A stretch of DNA of 64,000 bases from positions 8,526 to 72,525 of the forward strand of contig NZ_BMRN01000022.1 of NCBI RefSeq assembly GCF_014648655.1, in the 5' to 3' direction. Under the pieces are notes generated by a model. The model did not search any database. It saw only the letters and a program-made list of their open reading frames with translations, and was not told the DNA's origin. The translations under genes were made by a program, and so were the position numbers. This DNA comes from Streptomyces atratus. Lineage in GTDB: Bacteria > Actinomycetota > Actinomycetes > Streptomycetales > Streptomycetaceae. Of the stretch, positions 1 through 21,183 are shown piece by piece; the stretch's first letter is position 1, and every line of letters begins with the position of its first letter.

Positions 1-12648
<12,648 letters not shown>

Positions 12649-12718
12649 CTGCACTCCACACAATTGTCGCCCGTCACCGGACGGAAATCACCAAGGAACC
12701 GCACCACTGCGGGTCACG

Positions 12719-14146
12719 CTATGAAGGCGAGGGGCCGGGCACAGCCCCTAGGGGCCCCCTAAGCTTTCGCGGTAATTCACGGCGGGAAGGGGGCCCGGTG
12801 CGCACGGGTGAAATCCCCGAACCCGCCCGGTGCTCCGGTGCGTCGGATTCCAGCACCGCCTGGTCGAATGTCCGCTGTACGTACGAGAGATCGGCGAGCA
12901 GGCCGGCCGAGGTGACCTCCCGGGCACTGGCGCGCCCGACGAGGCCGCCGAGCGGGAGCCGCCCGGTACCGGCCCACCGCAGCCGGCCGTCGCCGTCGAT
13001 ATAGCTCCGGGCACGGCCGTGGTTGTCCGGGTGGAGGCAGTACGGGATGTCCAGAGAGCCCTGTTTGAAGGCGAGTTCCAGGGCACGCCCGACGTCCGGC
13101 GCCAGGTCGAGAACCCCCTCGATCAGAGCTCTGGCCTCGGCATACGTCTCCGAGTCCGCCTCAGCACGTGTCTGGGTGGGTCCGGCGGTCTCCTTCCGGG
13201 CGACCTGGGCTGCCGACTCCAGCGCCGCCACGTTCTCCTCGATCTTCGGGATGCGGCGCGACTCGGCGACCGTCTTGACGATGAGCCGTTCCGAGCCGGA
13301 GCGCACGGCGAGGCGGGTCGCCTCGGCCAACAGTCGGTAGGCGCCCTGGGCCGTGGTCGGATAGACCCCCATGTAGGCGTAGACGACCACGTGCCAGTTC
13401 TGCGTGGGCAGTAATTCGCGGCTCAGTCGCCGCAATGCGGCGATCGCTTCCAGGTCCTGCTCCGCATGGGTCTGCTGGGCGTAACTGAGGGAGACGCTGC
13501 GTATTCCGTGCTGGCAGAAGAAAAGCGCTTCGAGGACGCTGAGCGCCACCAGTTGGCTCGGCGGACACAATTGTCCGAGCATGCAGCCGCCGAACGTCTC
13601 CAGATGTGGTTCCACACCCGATTCCCGCAGTTGCGCGAAGTCCTCGGTGCAGCGGACCCAGTTCCGTACGGAGTCGCCGAGCGGGGTACGGCTGTACGGG
13701 AGGCAGTACGAGACGGGGCCGCCCTCGGTGGCGTTGATCAGCGAGGTGCGCAGTGCGGCGAAGATGTCGTCGGGCACCGCCGATCCGTGCCGGACCTGGA
13801 CGGGGAACTCTTCGGACCGTATGCCGGCGAGGACCTGCTCGGTGACGGCCGGGTCGTAGCTGACGATGGGGTAACCGTTGAGGTCGCTCCCTGCCCGCAG
13901 GGCACTCTCGACGAAGGCCAGTTCACCGACCCTGGTGTAGCTGTCGAGGGTGACGGTGCCCACCGTCACGGCATCGGCCTCACGGGTCGCGGCGAGCCCC
14001 GCGCGCATCACGGCAGGGTCACTGAACCCCATGCGGGGCTGGACCACGAGAGCTCCGGAGCCGCTTCTCGCACGGACGAAGGCCCCGAAGTCGACCGGGC
14101 GCGCCCCCTCGGGCGTCCGCACCGGCGGGCGCGCACCCGGAATCAC
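12719..14146 (-). CDS. Glutamate (methylaspartate) mutase, epsilon (E) subunit
   Basis: This 475-residue protein is the catalytic TIM-barrel subunit of adenosylcobalamin-dependent glutamate mutase, which interconverts glutamate and 3-methylaspartate. Family features include the RHGSAVP stretch near residue 118, the GGCMLGQLCPPS block and a long conserved middle region ending around residue 310. It starts with GTG at 14146, overlapping the stop of the small subunit gene (GTGA), so the two are translationally coupled. The last 40 or so residues are Arg/Pro/Gly-rich and overlap the putative PKS promoter. Next to a PKS, the enzyme probably makes 3-methylaspartate as precursor of a beta-amino-acid starter, as VinI does in vicenistatin biosynthesis. 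Confidence 0.9.
   Translation of the reverse strand: MIPGARPPVRTPEGARPVDFGAFVRARSGSGALVVQPRMGFSDPAVMRAGLAATREADAVTVGTVTLDSYTRVGELAFVESALRAGSDLNGYPIVSYDPAVTEQVLAGIRSEEFPVQVRHGSAVPDDIFAALRTSLINATEGGPVSYCLPYSRTPLGDSVRNWVRCTEDFAQLRESGVEPHLETFGGCMLGQLCPPSQLVALSVLEALFFCQHGIRSVSLSYAQQTHAEQDLEAIAALRRLSRELLPTQNWHVVVYAYMGVYPTTAQGAYRLLAEATRLAVRSGSERLIVKTVAESRRIPKIEENVAALESAAQVARKETAGPTQTRAEADSETYAEARALIEGVLDLAPDVGRALELAFKQGSLDIPYCLHPDNHGRARSYIDGDGRLRWAGTGRLPLGGLVGRASAREVTSAGLLADLSYVQRTFDQAVLESDAPEHRAGSGISPVRTGPPSRRELPRKLRGPLGAVPGPSPS
12745..12763 (-). promoter_or_regulatory. CTTAGGGG-type motif and CCCCTAGGGG palindrome upstream of the PKS
   Basis: On the plus strand 12755-12763 reads CCCCCTAAG, directly next to a perfect 10-bp palindrome CCCCTAGGGG at 12745-12754. 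In the direction of the PKS this is CTTAGGGG starting 107 nt upstream of its ATG. The same motif at the same distance precedes the acyltransferase gene at 21068. The site lies inside the last codons of the glutamate mutase E gene. It probably binds the pathway activator; that role is inferred. Confidence 0.5.
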
Positions 14147-14646
14147 GCCACGACCTCGGTGCGGGCCACCGGGCGGGGCGAGGCCGCGGGAAGCGCGGTG
14201 ACGAACCGGCTGAACTCCAGCGTGCTGGTCGAGGCGTCGTCGAAGACCGCGTCGAATCCGGCGGCGATCAGCGCGTCGATCGACCCGGTGCTCTGCTTCC
14301 CGGCGACGCCGAGCTTGCCACCGATGACGACGGGAGTGGCGGCGAGTTCACCGCAGGAGCGCAGAGCACCGATGACGCGCAGGCCGTCGTGGTGTCCGTG
14401 TCCGTTGACGGTGCTGATCACCACGAGGTCGGGGGCCAGTTCCCGGCAGGCGTCCACCAGGACCCGGTCCGGAACACAGGCACCGAGGTTGACCACCTCG
14501 TAGCCCAGTTCCTCGATGAGCAGCTGGAGGAAGACCAGGTTCCAGGTGTGGGAGTCGGAGGCCACGGTCGTCACGACGACGGTGCCGCGCGGCTGCGTCG
14601 CGGTGGCTGCGGAGGTCCTGCGGTCGGGGGTGAGATCGCTGGTCAC
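14143..14646 (-). CDS. Glutamate (methylaspartate) mutase, sigma (S) subunit, cobalamin-binding
   Basis: This 167-residue protein has the Rossmann-like B12-binding fold of the small subunit of glutamate mutase. The cobalamin-ligating Asp-x-His appears in SDSHTWN near residue 33, but the usual DxHxxG has Asn in the Gly position. The later STVNGHG and GGKLG motifs of the fold are present. The GTG start at 14646 overlaps the decarboxylase stop, and its stop overlaps the E subunit start, so the two subunits are co-translated. Its role is to hold adenosylcobalamin for the E subunit. The vicenistatin counterpart is VinH. Confidence 0.9.
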   Translation of the reverse strand: MTSDLTPDRRTSAATATQPRGTVVVTTVASDSHTWNLVFLQLLIEELGYEVVNLGACVPDRVLVDACRELAPDLVVISTVNGHGHHDGLRVIGALRSCGELAATPVVIGGKLGVAGKQSTGSIDALIAAGFDAVFDDASTSTLEFSRFVTALPAASPRPVARTEVVA

Positions 14647-15905
14647 CGGACGGCTCCCGCGGTGCTCGCCGGGACGGAATCGTCCAGGGGCCGGTAGGCG
14701 CGGTGGTGCTCGATCCTGGAGACGGACAGCACCTCCTCACCGCGGACGATCACCTCGGTGGGCGCCGGCCGCCCGAGGAACATCAAGAGGCTGGCGGTGG
14801 GGCCGTACGCCCCGGCGTTGGGAATCGTCACAAGGTCTCCGGGAGCGAGTACCGGAAGGTCGATCTCGCGCCCGAGGATGTCGCCCGGCGTACACAACGG
14901 GCCGACCAGGCTGGCGGATTCGACCGTCTCCCCCGGTTCGACGCCCACGGCGACGGGGAGCAGCCGGCCGAGGCCCGACATGCCGCCGAAGGTGTTGATG
15001 CCGGCGTCGAGGATGACGAACTTCCGGCCGCGGCTCACCTTGACGTTGCTGACACGGGTGATCAGTGTGCCGCTCGCGCCGACCAGGTAGCGGCCCGATT
15101 CGCACGCGATCTCCGGCCCTTCGGTGCGCCACCGCGGGAAGTGGGTGTCCAGCGCGGCCTCGAGCGCGCCGCGCAGCTCGGGGTAGGCGCCCCGGTCGCC
15201 AGGGACGGCGTAGGGGACGGTGAACCCGCCGCCGATGTCCAGGAAGCGCAGCGGGAGGTCCAACTCACACTGGAGGCGGGCGGCGAGCTCGATGGTGTGC
15301 TGGAACTCGCCGATCAGACTGGCTTCGTCCTTGGCGTTGCTCAGCGGGAAGAAGTGCATGCCGGCGATGCTGATTCCGTCGATCTCCCTCAGCGTGGGCA
15401 GCACCTCGGCCAGGGTCTCGCTGTCGAAGCCGAACTGGGAAGGGGTGCCGGTCATCCGGATGCTGCTGGTGGCGCTCGCCGACGCGCTGTTGACGCGCAG
15501 CAGGCAGTTCGCCGTCACCCCGTTCGTCCGGGCGGCCTCGGCCACGTGGCGTACGTCGGAGACGGAGTCGGTGGAGAAGAGCCGCACCCCGAGACCGATC
15601 GCCTCGTCCAGTTCGCCCGGGGTCTTCCCGGGTCCGGTGTAGAGGCAGTCCTTGCCTCGGAACCCGGCTGCGACGGCGGCCTCCAGCTCACCGGTCGAGC
15701 TGATCTCGGGCCGGCAGTGGCGTCCCTCGCCCTCCCGGAGCGCCCGGACCAAGCCGGGGTGCGGGTTGGCCTTGAGGGCGTAGAAGAGGGTGAACTCCTC
15801 GGGCAGCGTGTCGAAGAGAGCCTGCCGGGCCGCGTCGAGCTCGTCGAGGTCGTACACGTACAGCGGTGTGCCGAACCGTTCGGCCAATGCCTGGTAGCGG
15901 CTCAT
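14643..15905 (-). CDS. PLP-dependent decarboxylase, ornithine/DAP/arginine decarboxylase group (VinO-like)
   Basis: This 420-residue enzyme belongs to the alanine-racemase-fold decarboxylases. FYALKANPHP near residues 41-50 carries the PLP lysine (Lys45), the LDIGGGF glycine motif lies near residue 220, and a substrate Cys/Asp region follows toward the C-terminus. The ATG at 15905 overlaps the ligase stop (ATGA), and its own stop overlaps the mutase S start. By context it probably removes the alpha-carboxylate of carrier-bound 3-methylaspartate to give 3-aminoisobutyrate, the role of VinO in vicenistatin biosynthesis. Diaminopimelate decarboxylase of primary metabolism is the alternative, made unlikely by the operon. 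Confidence 0.88.
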   Translation of the reverse strand: MSRYQALAERFGTPLYVYDLDELDAARQALFDTLPEEFTLFYALKANPHPGLVRALREGEGRHCRPEISSTGELEAAVAAGFRGKDCLYTGPGKTPGELDEAIGLGVRLFSTDSVSDVRHVAEAARTNGVTANCLLRVNSASASATSSIRMTGTPSQFGFDSETLAEVLPTLREIDGISIAGMHFFPLSNAKDEASLIGEFQHTIELAARLQCELDLPLRFLDIGGGFTVPYAVPGDRGAYPELRGALEAALDTHFPRWRTEGPEIACESGRYLVGASGTLITRVSNVKVSRGRKFVILDAGINTFGGMSGLGRLLPVAVGVEPGETVESASLVGPLCTPGDILGREIDLPVLAPGDLVTIPNAGAYGPTASLLMFLGRPAPTEVIVRGEEVLSVSRIEHHRAYRPLDDSVPASTAGAVR

Positions 15906-17437
15906 CGTCCTTCTCCGTCGATCATCTCCACCAGCGCCTGGCGGGCGTTCTTCCCGTGCAGGCTCAGCGGCAACTCGGCCAGGACCCGGCATTGCGCGGG
16001 GACCTTGGCGGACTCCAGGCGTTCGGCCAGTTCCTTCAGTACGGTGTGCGGCGCCAGTTCGGTCTCGGCGAAGATGACCAGGTCGCGACTGTCGGTGGGG
16101 GGCAGCGCGGCGGCGGTGCGCACCCCGGGGATGTCCATCGCGGCGGCCTCGATCTCCACCGTGCTCATCCGGATGCCCTTGCGTTTGAACATGTCGTCAC
16201 GGCGGCCCTCGAAGTAGAGATAACCGTCCTGGTCCAGCCGGCCGTAGTCCCCCGTGTGCAGCCTCAGTGAGCCGGTCTCCGGGTCACGGCGGAAGGTACG
16301 GGCCGTCAGCTCGGGCCGGCGCCAGTAGCCGGGCATGACGTGCGGGCCCACGGCGACGATCTCGCCGGTCTCCCCGGCCGGGACGGGCTCTCCGTCGGCG
16401 CCGAGGATGAGCACGGACGTGCCGGGCAGCGGCAGGCCGACGGAGAGGGGCCTGAGGTGTTCCTCGTCGGGCGGCATGATGGTGATGCGCTTGCACTCGG
16501 TCTGGCCGAACTGCCGGACGACCTGCACCCCGGGGAACGCGTCCCGCAGTGCGGTGACAGCGTGGGCGGGCAGCGCGGCACCGGTGTTGGTGAACATCCG
16601 GACCGGGGGTGGTGCCTCGCGGTCGCGCCGGGCCATCGTGCCGATCATCGCGGCCAGCGAGGGGACGATCGGCACGACGGTGGCACCGGTCTCGCGCATC
16701 CTGCGCAACAGGACGAGGTCGGACTCGCCGCCGTCCAGAACCAGTTCGGACCGGCCGAGAGCGGTGAGCAGCACTTTGTACAGGCCGTAGTCCCAGGAGA
16801 TCGGGAAGCGGCAGAAAACGACGTCGTCCGGGCCGTAGCGCAGTACCTGCTGAATCGCGCGGGAGGCGAAGGTGACCTGTGCGTGCGGGCAGATCACGGC
16901 CTTGGGCGCCGCGGTACTGCCTGAGGTGTAGACGAGGAAGGCCGTCTCGTCGGGCCGTACGTCGACGGACGGCGATGCGTCCTCCCGCGCAGCTGCCTCG
17001 ACCTCGGGCCAGATCGCGGCGAGGTCGTGCACGGGGACCTCGGCGAGGCCGTCCAGGACGGCGGTGCCGGGGCCGTCGCCGATCATCAGGGAGGGCTGCG
17101 CGTCCTCGATGACGGACCGGAGGTGGTACTTCTTCATCGCGGGGTTGAGCGGTACCAGGATCACACCGGCGCGCGAGGCTCCGTAGACCATGGCGACCAG
17201 TTCACGGCGGCTGGGCAGCTGGACGAGGAGCCGGTCGCCGCGGCCGGCGCCCTGCCGGGTCAGCCAGGTGGCGAAGCCATGGCTGAGGGCGGCCATCCGG
17301 TCGTAGGTGACCTGGCCGAAGGAGTCGGTCAGGCAAGGGCGTTCGGGGGAATCGGCGGCCGCGTCGTCGATCAGGGAATGGACCGTCCCGCGGTTCCCGT
17401 GCGGCGTCCGCGCGTAGCTGGTGTTCGGATTCTCCAC
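15902..17437 (-). CDS. ANL-superfamily amino acid:ACP ligase (VinN-like)
   Basis: This is a 511-residue adenylate-forming enzyme. The P-loop motif YTSGSTAAPKAV lies near residues 165-178, FGQTECKR is the A5 region, and LHTGDYGRLDQDGYLYFEGRRDD is split over the hinge. The C-terminal catalytic lysine region reads LSLHGKNAR. GTG at 17437 is the chosen start because upstream codons run into a hairpin; longer starts up to 17578 remain open. It heads the four-gene overlapping group with decarboxylase and mutase. By analogy with VinN it should activate 3-methylaspartate and load it on a stand-alone carrier protein. No such carrier is encoded in this window. Confidence 0.82.
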   Translation of the reverse strand: MENPNTSYARTPHGNRGTVHSLIDDAAADSPERPCLTDSFGQVTYDRMAALSHGFATWLTRQGAGRGDRLLVQLPSRRELVAMVYGASRAGVILVPLNPAMKKYHLRSVIEDAQPSLMIGDGPGTAVLDGLAEVPVHDLAAIWPEVEAAAREDASPSVDVRPDETAFLVYTSGSTAAPKAVICPHAQVTFASRAIQQVLRYGPDDVVFCRFPISWDYGLYKVLLTALGRSELVLDGGESDLVLLRRMRETGATVVPIVPSLAAMIGTMARRDREAPPPVRMFTNTGAALPAHAVTALRDAFPGVQVVRQFGQTECKRITIMPPDEEHLRPLSVGLPLPGTSVLILGADGEPVPAGETGEIVAVGPHVMPGYWRRPELTARTFRRDPETGSLRLHTGDYGRLDQDGYLYFEGRRDDMFKRKGIRMSTVEIEAAAMDIPGVRTAAALPPTDSRDLVIFAETELAPHTVLKELAERLESAKVPAQCRVLAELPLSLHGKNARQALVEMIDGEGR

Positions 17438-17538
17438 GGTTCCAACGTCGCTTTCGGGTGAGGGCGGGAGCGGGACGGCCGTCGTGGCCGACGGGTCCGG
17501 GCTCTTCGGGGAAAGACGGGGCGCCCGGCGAAGCCGGG

Positions 17539-17578
17539 GTGAGGGCCGCCCCGCCGGGAAGTGCGGAACGGCCCTCAC
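17539..17578 (-). terminator. Hairpin between ferredoxin and ligase genes
   Basis: A perfect 10-bp inverted repeat, GTGAGGGCCG at 17539-17548 and CGGCCCTCAC at 17569-17578, encloses a 20-nt loop. It lies just after the ferredoxin stop in the direction of transcription and before the ligase start. It could therefore end the acyltransferase-P450 transcript. There is no obvious U-tract, as is common in Streptomyces. Confidence 0.5.
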
Positions 17579-17648
17579 GGGACCCGTGGCTCGGGTCGCG
17601 TGCCCCGGCCTTCGGGGGCGGAGGACCGGCGGGCGGCCCTGCGGGTCC

Positions 17649-17843
17649 TCAGTCGGCGACGCTCAACGCCGCGACCGGACACACGTTGACGGACTCCAGG
17701 ACTTCCTCGCGGAGCTTCTCGTCCGGGGTCCCGATGAGCAGCACCACCTTGCCGTCCTCGTCGTTCTGGTCGAACACGGCGGGAGAGGTGATCACACAGG
17801 AACCTGCCGCGACACAGCGCTCTCGGTCGACGATCACACGCAT
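17649..17843 (-). CDS. Ferredoxin, [3Fe-4S] type, partner of the P450
   Basis: This 64-residue ferredoxin has cysteines spaced CVAAGSC near residues 10-16 and a final CP at 55-56, the pattern of single [3Fe-4S] cluster ferredoxins that serve bacterial P450s. ATG 17843 follows AAAGGAG by six bases and sits 11 bp behind the P450 stop, so the two are co-transcribed. It should pass electrons from a ferredoxin reductase to the P450; no reductase gene is visible nearby, so a general cellular one is presumably used. Confidence 0.92.
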   Translation of the reverse strand: MRVIVDRERCVAAGSCVITSPAVFDQNDEDGKVVLLIGTPDEKLREEVLESVNVCPVAALSVAD

Positions 17844-17854
17844 GGAAAACTCCT

Positions 17855-19084
17855 TTACCAGGTAACCGGCAGCTCGTGGAGGCCGTCGATGAGTGCGTTG
17901 GCCTTGAAGGGAAGCTCGTCCAGGGCCGCGTCGAGGCGCAGTCCGGGGATGCGGCGCAGCAGGGTCGTGAAGACGACCTCCAGTTGCATGCGGACGAGCA
18001 TCTGTCCCGCGCACTGGTGCCGTCCGAAGCCGAAGGCGACGTTGTGGCGTGCCTCGCGGCGGGTCAGGTCCAGGGTGTTGGGGTCCTTGAAGACCGCCGG
18101 GTCGTGGTTGGACGCGGAGAGCGAGCAGATGACGCCCTCACCGGCCCGGATGAGCCGGCCGCCGATCTCGACGTCCTCCAGGGCGACCCGGACGGTGCCG
18201 TGGTCGGAGATGCTGGAGTAGCGGGAGAGCTCGTCCACGGCCTGGCCCGAGAGCTCGGGGTGGGCGCGCAGCCAGTCGGCCTGCTCCGGATGCTGGAGGA
18301 GCACCAGGGCGCCGACGGAGATGCCGTTGACGGTGCTCTCGTGACCGGCGGCGATCATGGCCCGGACCAGGGCGCTGATGTCGGCGGGTTCCAGTTCGTT
18401 CTCTGTGGCGTTGCGCTTCAGCAGGCTGCTGATCAGGTCGTCGCCGGGGTTCTTCTGGCGATCGGCGATGAGCTGGTGGAGCAGCATCTCGACCTCGGCG
18501 TTGGCCGAGGCGTGCTCCTCGGCGCTGCCCTGGGTGACGAGCAGGGTGACCCAGCGGTGGAACAGGTCGGCCGACTCCTGCGGAACACCGACGAGTTCGC
18601 ACATCCCGATGGACGGCACCGGCATCGACAGCATGGACACCAGGTCGACGGGGCCGCCGTGCGACAGCATCGCGTCGATGCACTCGTCGACGATCTCCTG
18701 GGTGCGCGGCCGCATGGCCTCTACGCGCTTCACACTGAGCTCCGGCATCAGCATCATGCGGTGCGCGGTGTGCTCCGGCGGGTCCATGTGCAGCAGGGCC
18801 GGCTTGACCTTGCCGAGGAGCTCCATGGGGAAGGCGAACTGGAGCGGGTAGCCGGGGTCCGCCATGTTGGAGCTGAAGCGGGGGTCGACCAGCATCTGCC
18901 GGACGTCCTCGTAGCGGGTGAGCAGCCAGGCCTCACGGCCGTTGAACTTCAGCTTGACGCGGGAGACCGGCTCCGTCTCCCGCAGGACGGCGTACTCGGG
19001 GGCGGGATCCAGCGGACAGCCGGTGCGCTCCAGCGGGAACGGACGGGGCTGGGCATGGGGGCATGTGTCGACGAGATCCGACAT
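17855..19084 (-). CDS. Cytochrome P450
   Basis: This is a 409-residue soluble bacterial P450. The heme loop FGFGRHQCAGQ places the ligand at Cys358, the I-helix oxygen-activation motif is AGHEST near residue 243, and the K-helix ExxR reads ELSR. It is followed immediately by its ferredoxin and preceded by the TIM-barrel gene in the same direction. It probably hydroxylates or epoxidises the macrolactam or a precursor late in the pathway; the exact site cannot be inferred. The ATG at 19084 is preceded closely by AAGGA. Confidence 0.93.
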   Translation of the reverse strand: MSDLVDTCPHAQPRPFPLERTGCPLDPAPEYAVLRETEPVSRVKLKFNGREAWLLTRYEDVRQMLVDPRFSSNMADPGYPLQFAFPMELLGKVKPALLHMDPPEHTAHRMMLMPELSVKRVEAMRPRTQEIVDECIDAMLSHGGPVDLVSMLSMPVPSIGMCELVGVPQESADLFHRWVTLLVTQGSAEEHASANAEVEMLLHQLIADRQKNPGDDLISSLLKRNATENELEPADISALVRAMIAAGHESTVNGISVGALVLLQHPEQADWLRAHPELSGQAVDELSRYSSISDHGTVRVALEDVEIGGRLIRAGEGVICSLSASNHDPAVFKDPNTLDLTRREARHNVAFGFGRHQCAGQMLVRMQLEVVFTTLLRRIPGLRLDAALDELPFKANALIDGLHELPVTW

Positions 19085-19140
19085 GGTTCCTTCTCTCGAT
19101 GTCTCTGCGCTCGGGGTTTGGTGACGGCTGGAGGGACCGG

Positions 19141-20004
19141 TCAGCCGCGGGCCTTCTCAAGGGACCGGCGAACGGCGGCGACAGTGCGGCTGACGTTCTC
19201 GCTCAGCGGCAGGGCGCGCAATTCAGTCGAGAGAACCTCCACCGACGGGGTGAGGTCGACGCCCTTGGCGTCGAGCGTGCGCAGCAGGCCGGTGATGTCG
19301 AAGTCGCCGTCGCCGGGCAGCAGTCGGGCGTTCAGCACCTCGTTCATCACATCGGGGGACGGGGTGCTGGGGCCGTCGCTGAACTCCACGGCTGCGATCT
19401 GCGCACCGGTGAGCTGCTCGATCGCGCCGAGACCGGTCGGGTCACGGAAAAGGTGCCACATGTCGATCATCAGGCCGGCGTTGGGGCGGTCGGCGCCGGC
19501 GACTACATCGGACGCGACCTGGTAGGTGAAACCGGGCATGACGGCCATCGCTTCGAGGGAGATGGTCAGCCCACGCTCCGCGGCGCGGTCGCACAGGGCG
19601 GCGAAGCGCTCGGTGAGGACCTCGGTCGGCGGCATCTCGACCCCGGGCGGGTAGACCGCGCAGGACTTGACCGACGGGATGCCCGCCGCCTCGGCGAGCT
19701 CGAAGAGGCGGGTCTCACCGGCACGGGCGGCTTCCCCCTCCTCCCCTCCGGCGTTCCAGCCGAAGAGGACCTCCAGCTCGTGCAGGCGCACGCCGTACTC
19801 GGTCATCAGGCCGCGCAGCTTGTCCGCGGAGTGCTCGGCCAGGTACTTCTCCAGCTCCTCGACGCTCATCCCCATCGAGGAACAGCCGTGCTCGGCCAGC
19901 GCGGCGAACCGCTCCTCCAGGGTGTGGCGTACCGGCTCCTGCCAGGCCGAGCCAGTCAGCTGCAGGTAGCCGAAACTCAGGTCGGTCCCGTTCAGAAGGG
20001 TCAT
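19141..20004 (-). CDS. Sugar phosphate isomerase/epimerase-like TIM-barrel protein
   Basis: This 287-residue protein has the xylose-isomerase-like (AP endonuclease family 2) TIM-barrel pattern. It contains SLEAMA near residue 136, LMIDMWHLF near residue 176 with a metal-ligand type Asp/His, and EFSDGP near residue 205. The family includes sugar isomerases, inosose dehydratases and 2-keto-acid isomerases, so substrate cannot be named. The ATG at 20004 follows GAGAGG by seven bases. It sits between the acyltransferase and P450 genes in the same direction, which ties it to the polyketide pathway, but no obvious step in the vicenistatin scheme needs it. Confidence 0.75.
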   Translation of the reverse strand: MTLLNGTDLSFGYLQLTGSAWQEPVRHTLEERFAALAEHGCSSMGMSVEELEKYLAEHSADKLRGLMTEYGVRLHELEVLFGWNAGGEEGEAARAGETRLFELAEAAGIPSVKSCAVYPPGVEMPPTEVLTERFAALCDRAAERGLTISLEAMAVMPGFTYQVASDVVAGADRPNAGLMIDMWHLFRDPTGLGAIEQLTGAQIAAVEFSDGPSTPSPDVMNEVLNARLLPGDGDFDITGLLRTLDAKGVDLTPSVEVLSTELRALPLSENVSRTVAAVRRSLEKARG

Positions 20005-20053
20005 GGGATGCCTCTCGCTCCGAAGTTCACGGCCGGTCCGTGTGCCGGTGGCC

Positions 20054-20082
20054 GGGACGCGGCGCCGGCCTGGGCGCGTCCC
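20054..20082 (-). terminator. Hairpin between acyltransferase and TIM-barrel genes
   Basis: GGGACGCG at 20054-20061 pairs with CGCGTCCC at 20075-20082 across a 13-nt loop, and flanking bases CCGGT/ACCGG extend the pairing imperfectly. It falls in the 116-bp space after the acyltransferase stop. It may be a weak terminator or transcript-processing hairpin rather than a full stop, since the next gene runs in the same direction. Confidence 0.35.
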
Positions 20083-20120
20083 ACCGGAAACCTTGGTGGT
20101 GCGGGGTGTCGGTGCTGCGG

Positions 20121-21068
20121 TCAGGCGGCGAAACTCCTGCGGATGGGCTGGAGCGCCGACCTCGGGTCCACGGCGACGACGTCGAAGTTCCTGGTCGTGA
20201 CGGGGACCCGGCCGAAGAGGCTGTCGGAGCCGGAGACGTACAGCCTTCCCACGCCGTGCCGGCGTAGCGCCGCGACGACGTCGGGCCAGCGGACCGGGCG
20301 CACGAATCCGTCAAGGAGCATGGTGCGTACCTCGTCGCCCGTGGTCAGCAGAGTGCCGTCCTGGTCGGCGACGACCGGGATCCGCGGCTCGCGGAAGGTC
20401 AGTCCGTCGAACAGTTCGTCTTCGGCCCGCTCCCGGAGCGGGCCGAAGACGCTTGCGTGCATGGGCGGGTGCATGGTGTAGAGGGGGAGGCCGCCGACGG
20501 AGCGCAGCCGCTTGCCGAGCCATTCGAGAACGTCGGCGCGGAGCGAGACCATGTAGAAGTCGTCGTCGACGTGGCAGGAGATCTCGTACCACTCGCCCTG
20601 CGCGTCGAGTTCGGCGAGCACCTGGTCCAGTTCCGCGCGCGGGACGCGGGTGAAGGAGTGGGTGACCACGTCGCGGTGGTGCTCTGCGAACCATTCGTCC
20701 AGCAGTCGGGCCCAGCCTGCGGTCAGCCGGACCGCTTCGGCGAAGTCCAGGACGCCGGTGTACGCCGCCACCGTCTTCCCTCCGAAGCTGGGGCCCACGC
20801 AGAGCGTGGGCTCCGGCTCGAACCGGTCCCGGGCCCATTCGGCGAGCGCCAGGCAGTTGACGAGGAACGCGACCTGCGCGTATTCGCTGTAGTCGCCCTC
20901 GGCCTGCCGGTACCGGTCGAGGAGCGAATAGCCGAGTACGTCGTCGGCCTGGGCGACCAGGCGGCGGGCCACCGGGTTGACGAGCATGAATTTGGCCGAG
21001 TCCTGGAAACGCGTGGGGCTCATACCGGGGAAGACCAGGGCTCCGTCGGCACGGAAGTCGTTCGTCAT
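20121..21068 (-). CDS. Acyltransferase, malonyltransferase fold (VinK-like), for starter loading
   Basis: This 315-residue stand-alone acyltransferase has the FabD-like fold. It begins LVFPGMSP, has the nucleophile motif GPSFGG (Ser94) in place of GHSxG, and the second catalytic residue in PPMHAS (His204). The ATG at 21068 is chosen; codons further upstream run into the divergent promoter. Discrete enzymes of this type move aminoacyl or dipeptidyl starters from a free ACP to the PKS loading ACP in vicenistatin-type pathways, which fits the loading ACP at the start of the PKS here. A malonyl-CoA:ACP transacylase is the alternative. A CTTAGGGG motif lies 107 nt upstream. Confidence 0.8.
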   Translation of the reverse strand: MTNDFRADGALVFPGMSPTRFQDSAKFMLVNPVARRLVAQADDVLGYSLLDRYRQAEGDYSEYAQVAFLVNCLALAEWARDRFEPEPTLCVGPSFGGKTVAAYTGVLDFAEAVRLTAGWARLLDEWFAEHHRDVVTHSFTRVPRAELDQVLAELDAQGEWYEISCHVDDDFYMVSLRADVLEWLGKRLRSVGGLPLYTMHPPMHASVFGPLRERAEDELFDGLTFREPRIPVVADQDGTLLTTGDEVRTMLLDGFVRPVRWPDVVAALRRHGVGRLYVSGSDSLFGRVPVTTRNFDVVAVDPRSALQPIRRSFAA

Positions 21069-21174
21069 GGTGTTCCTGCCCTTCAGCACGTCTCCTGCGA
21101 ACGGCCGGCCTTTCGGTACTCCGTGTCCGGCCGGTTCGGCACCCAGGCTGAGGTCTGCCGCGGCAATGCCAAAA

Positions 21175-21183
21175 CCCCTAAGG
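21175..21183 (-). promoter_or_regulatory. CCTTAGGGG motif upstream of the acyltransferase gene
   Basis: The plus strand reads CCCCTAAGG here, inside a wider AAACC/GGTTT inverted repeat. In gene orientation it is CCTTAGGGG, beginning 107 nt upstream of the ATG at 21068. This is exactly the distance seen in front of the PKS gene. It is a candidate binding site for a pathway activator. Confidence 0.5.

Noticed and set aside
13466..14503. 345-residue plus-strand frame over the mutase genes
   Set aside because: The mutase E and S proteins have clear family motifs on the other strand.
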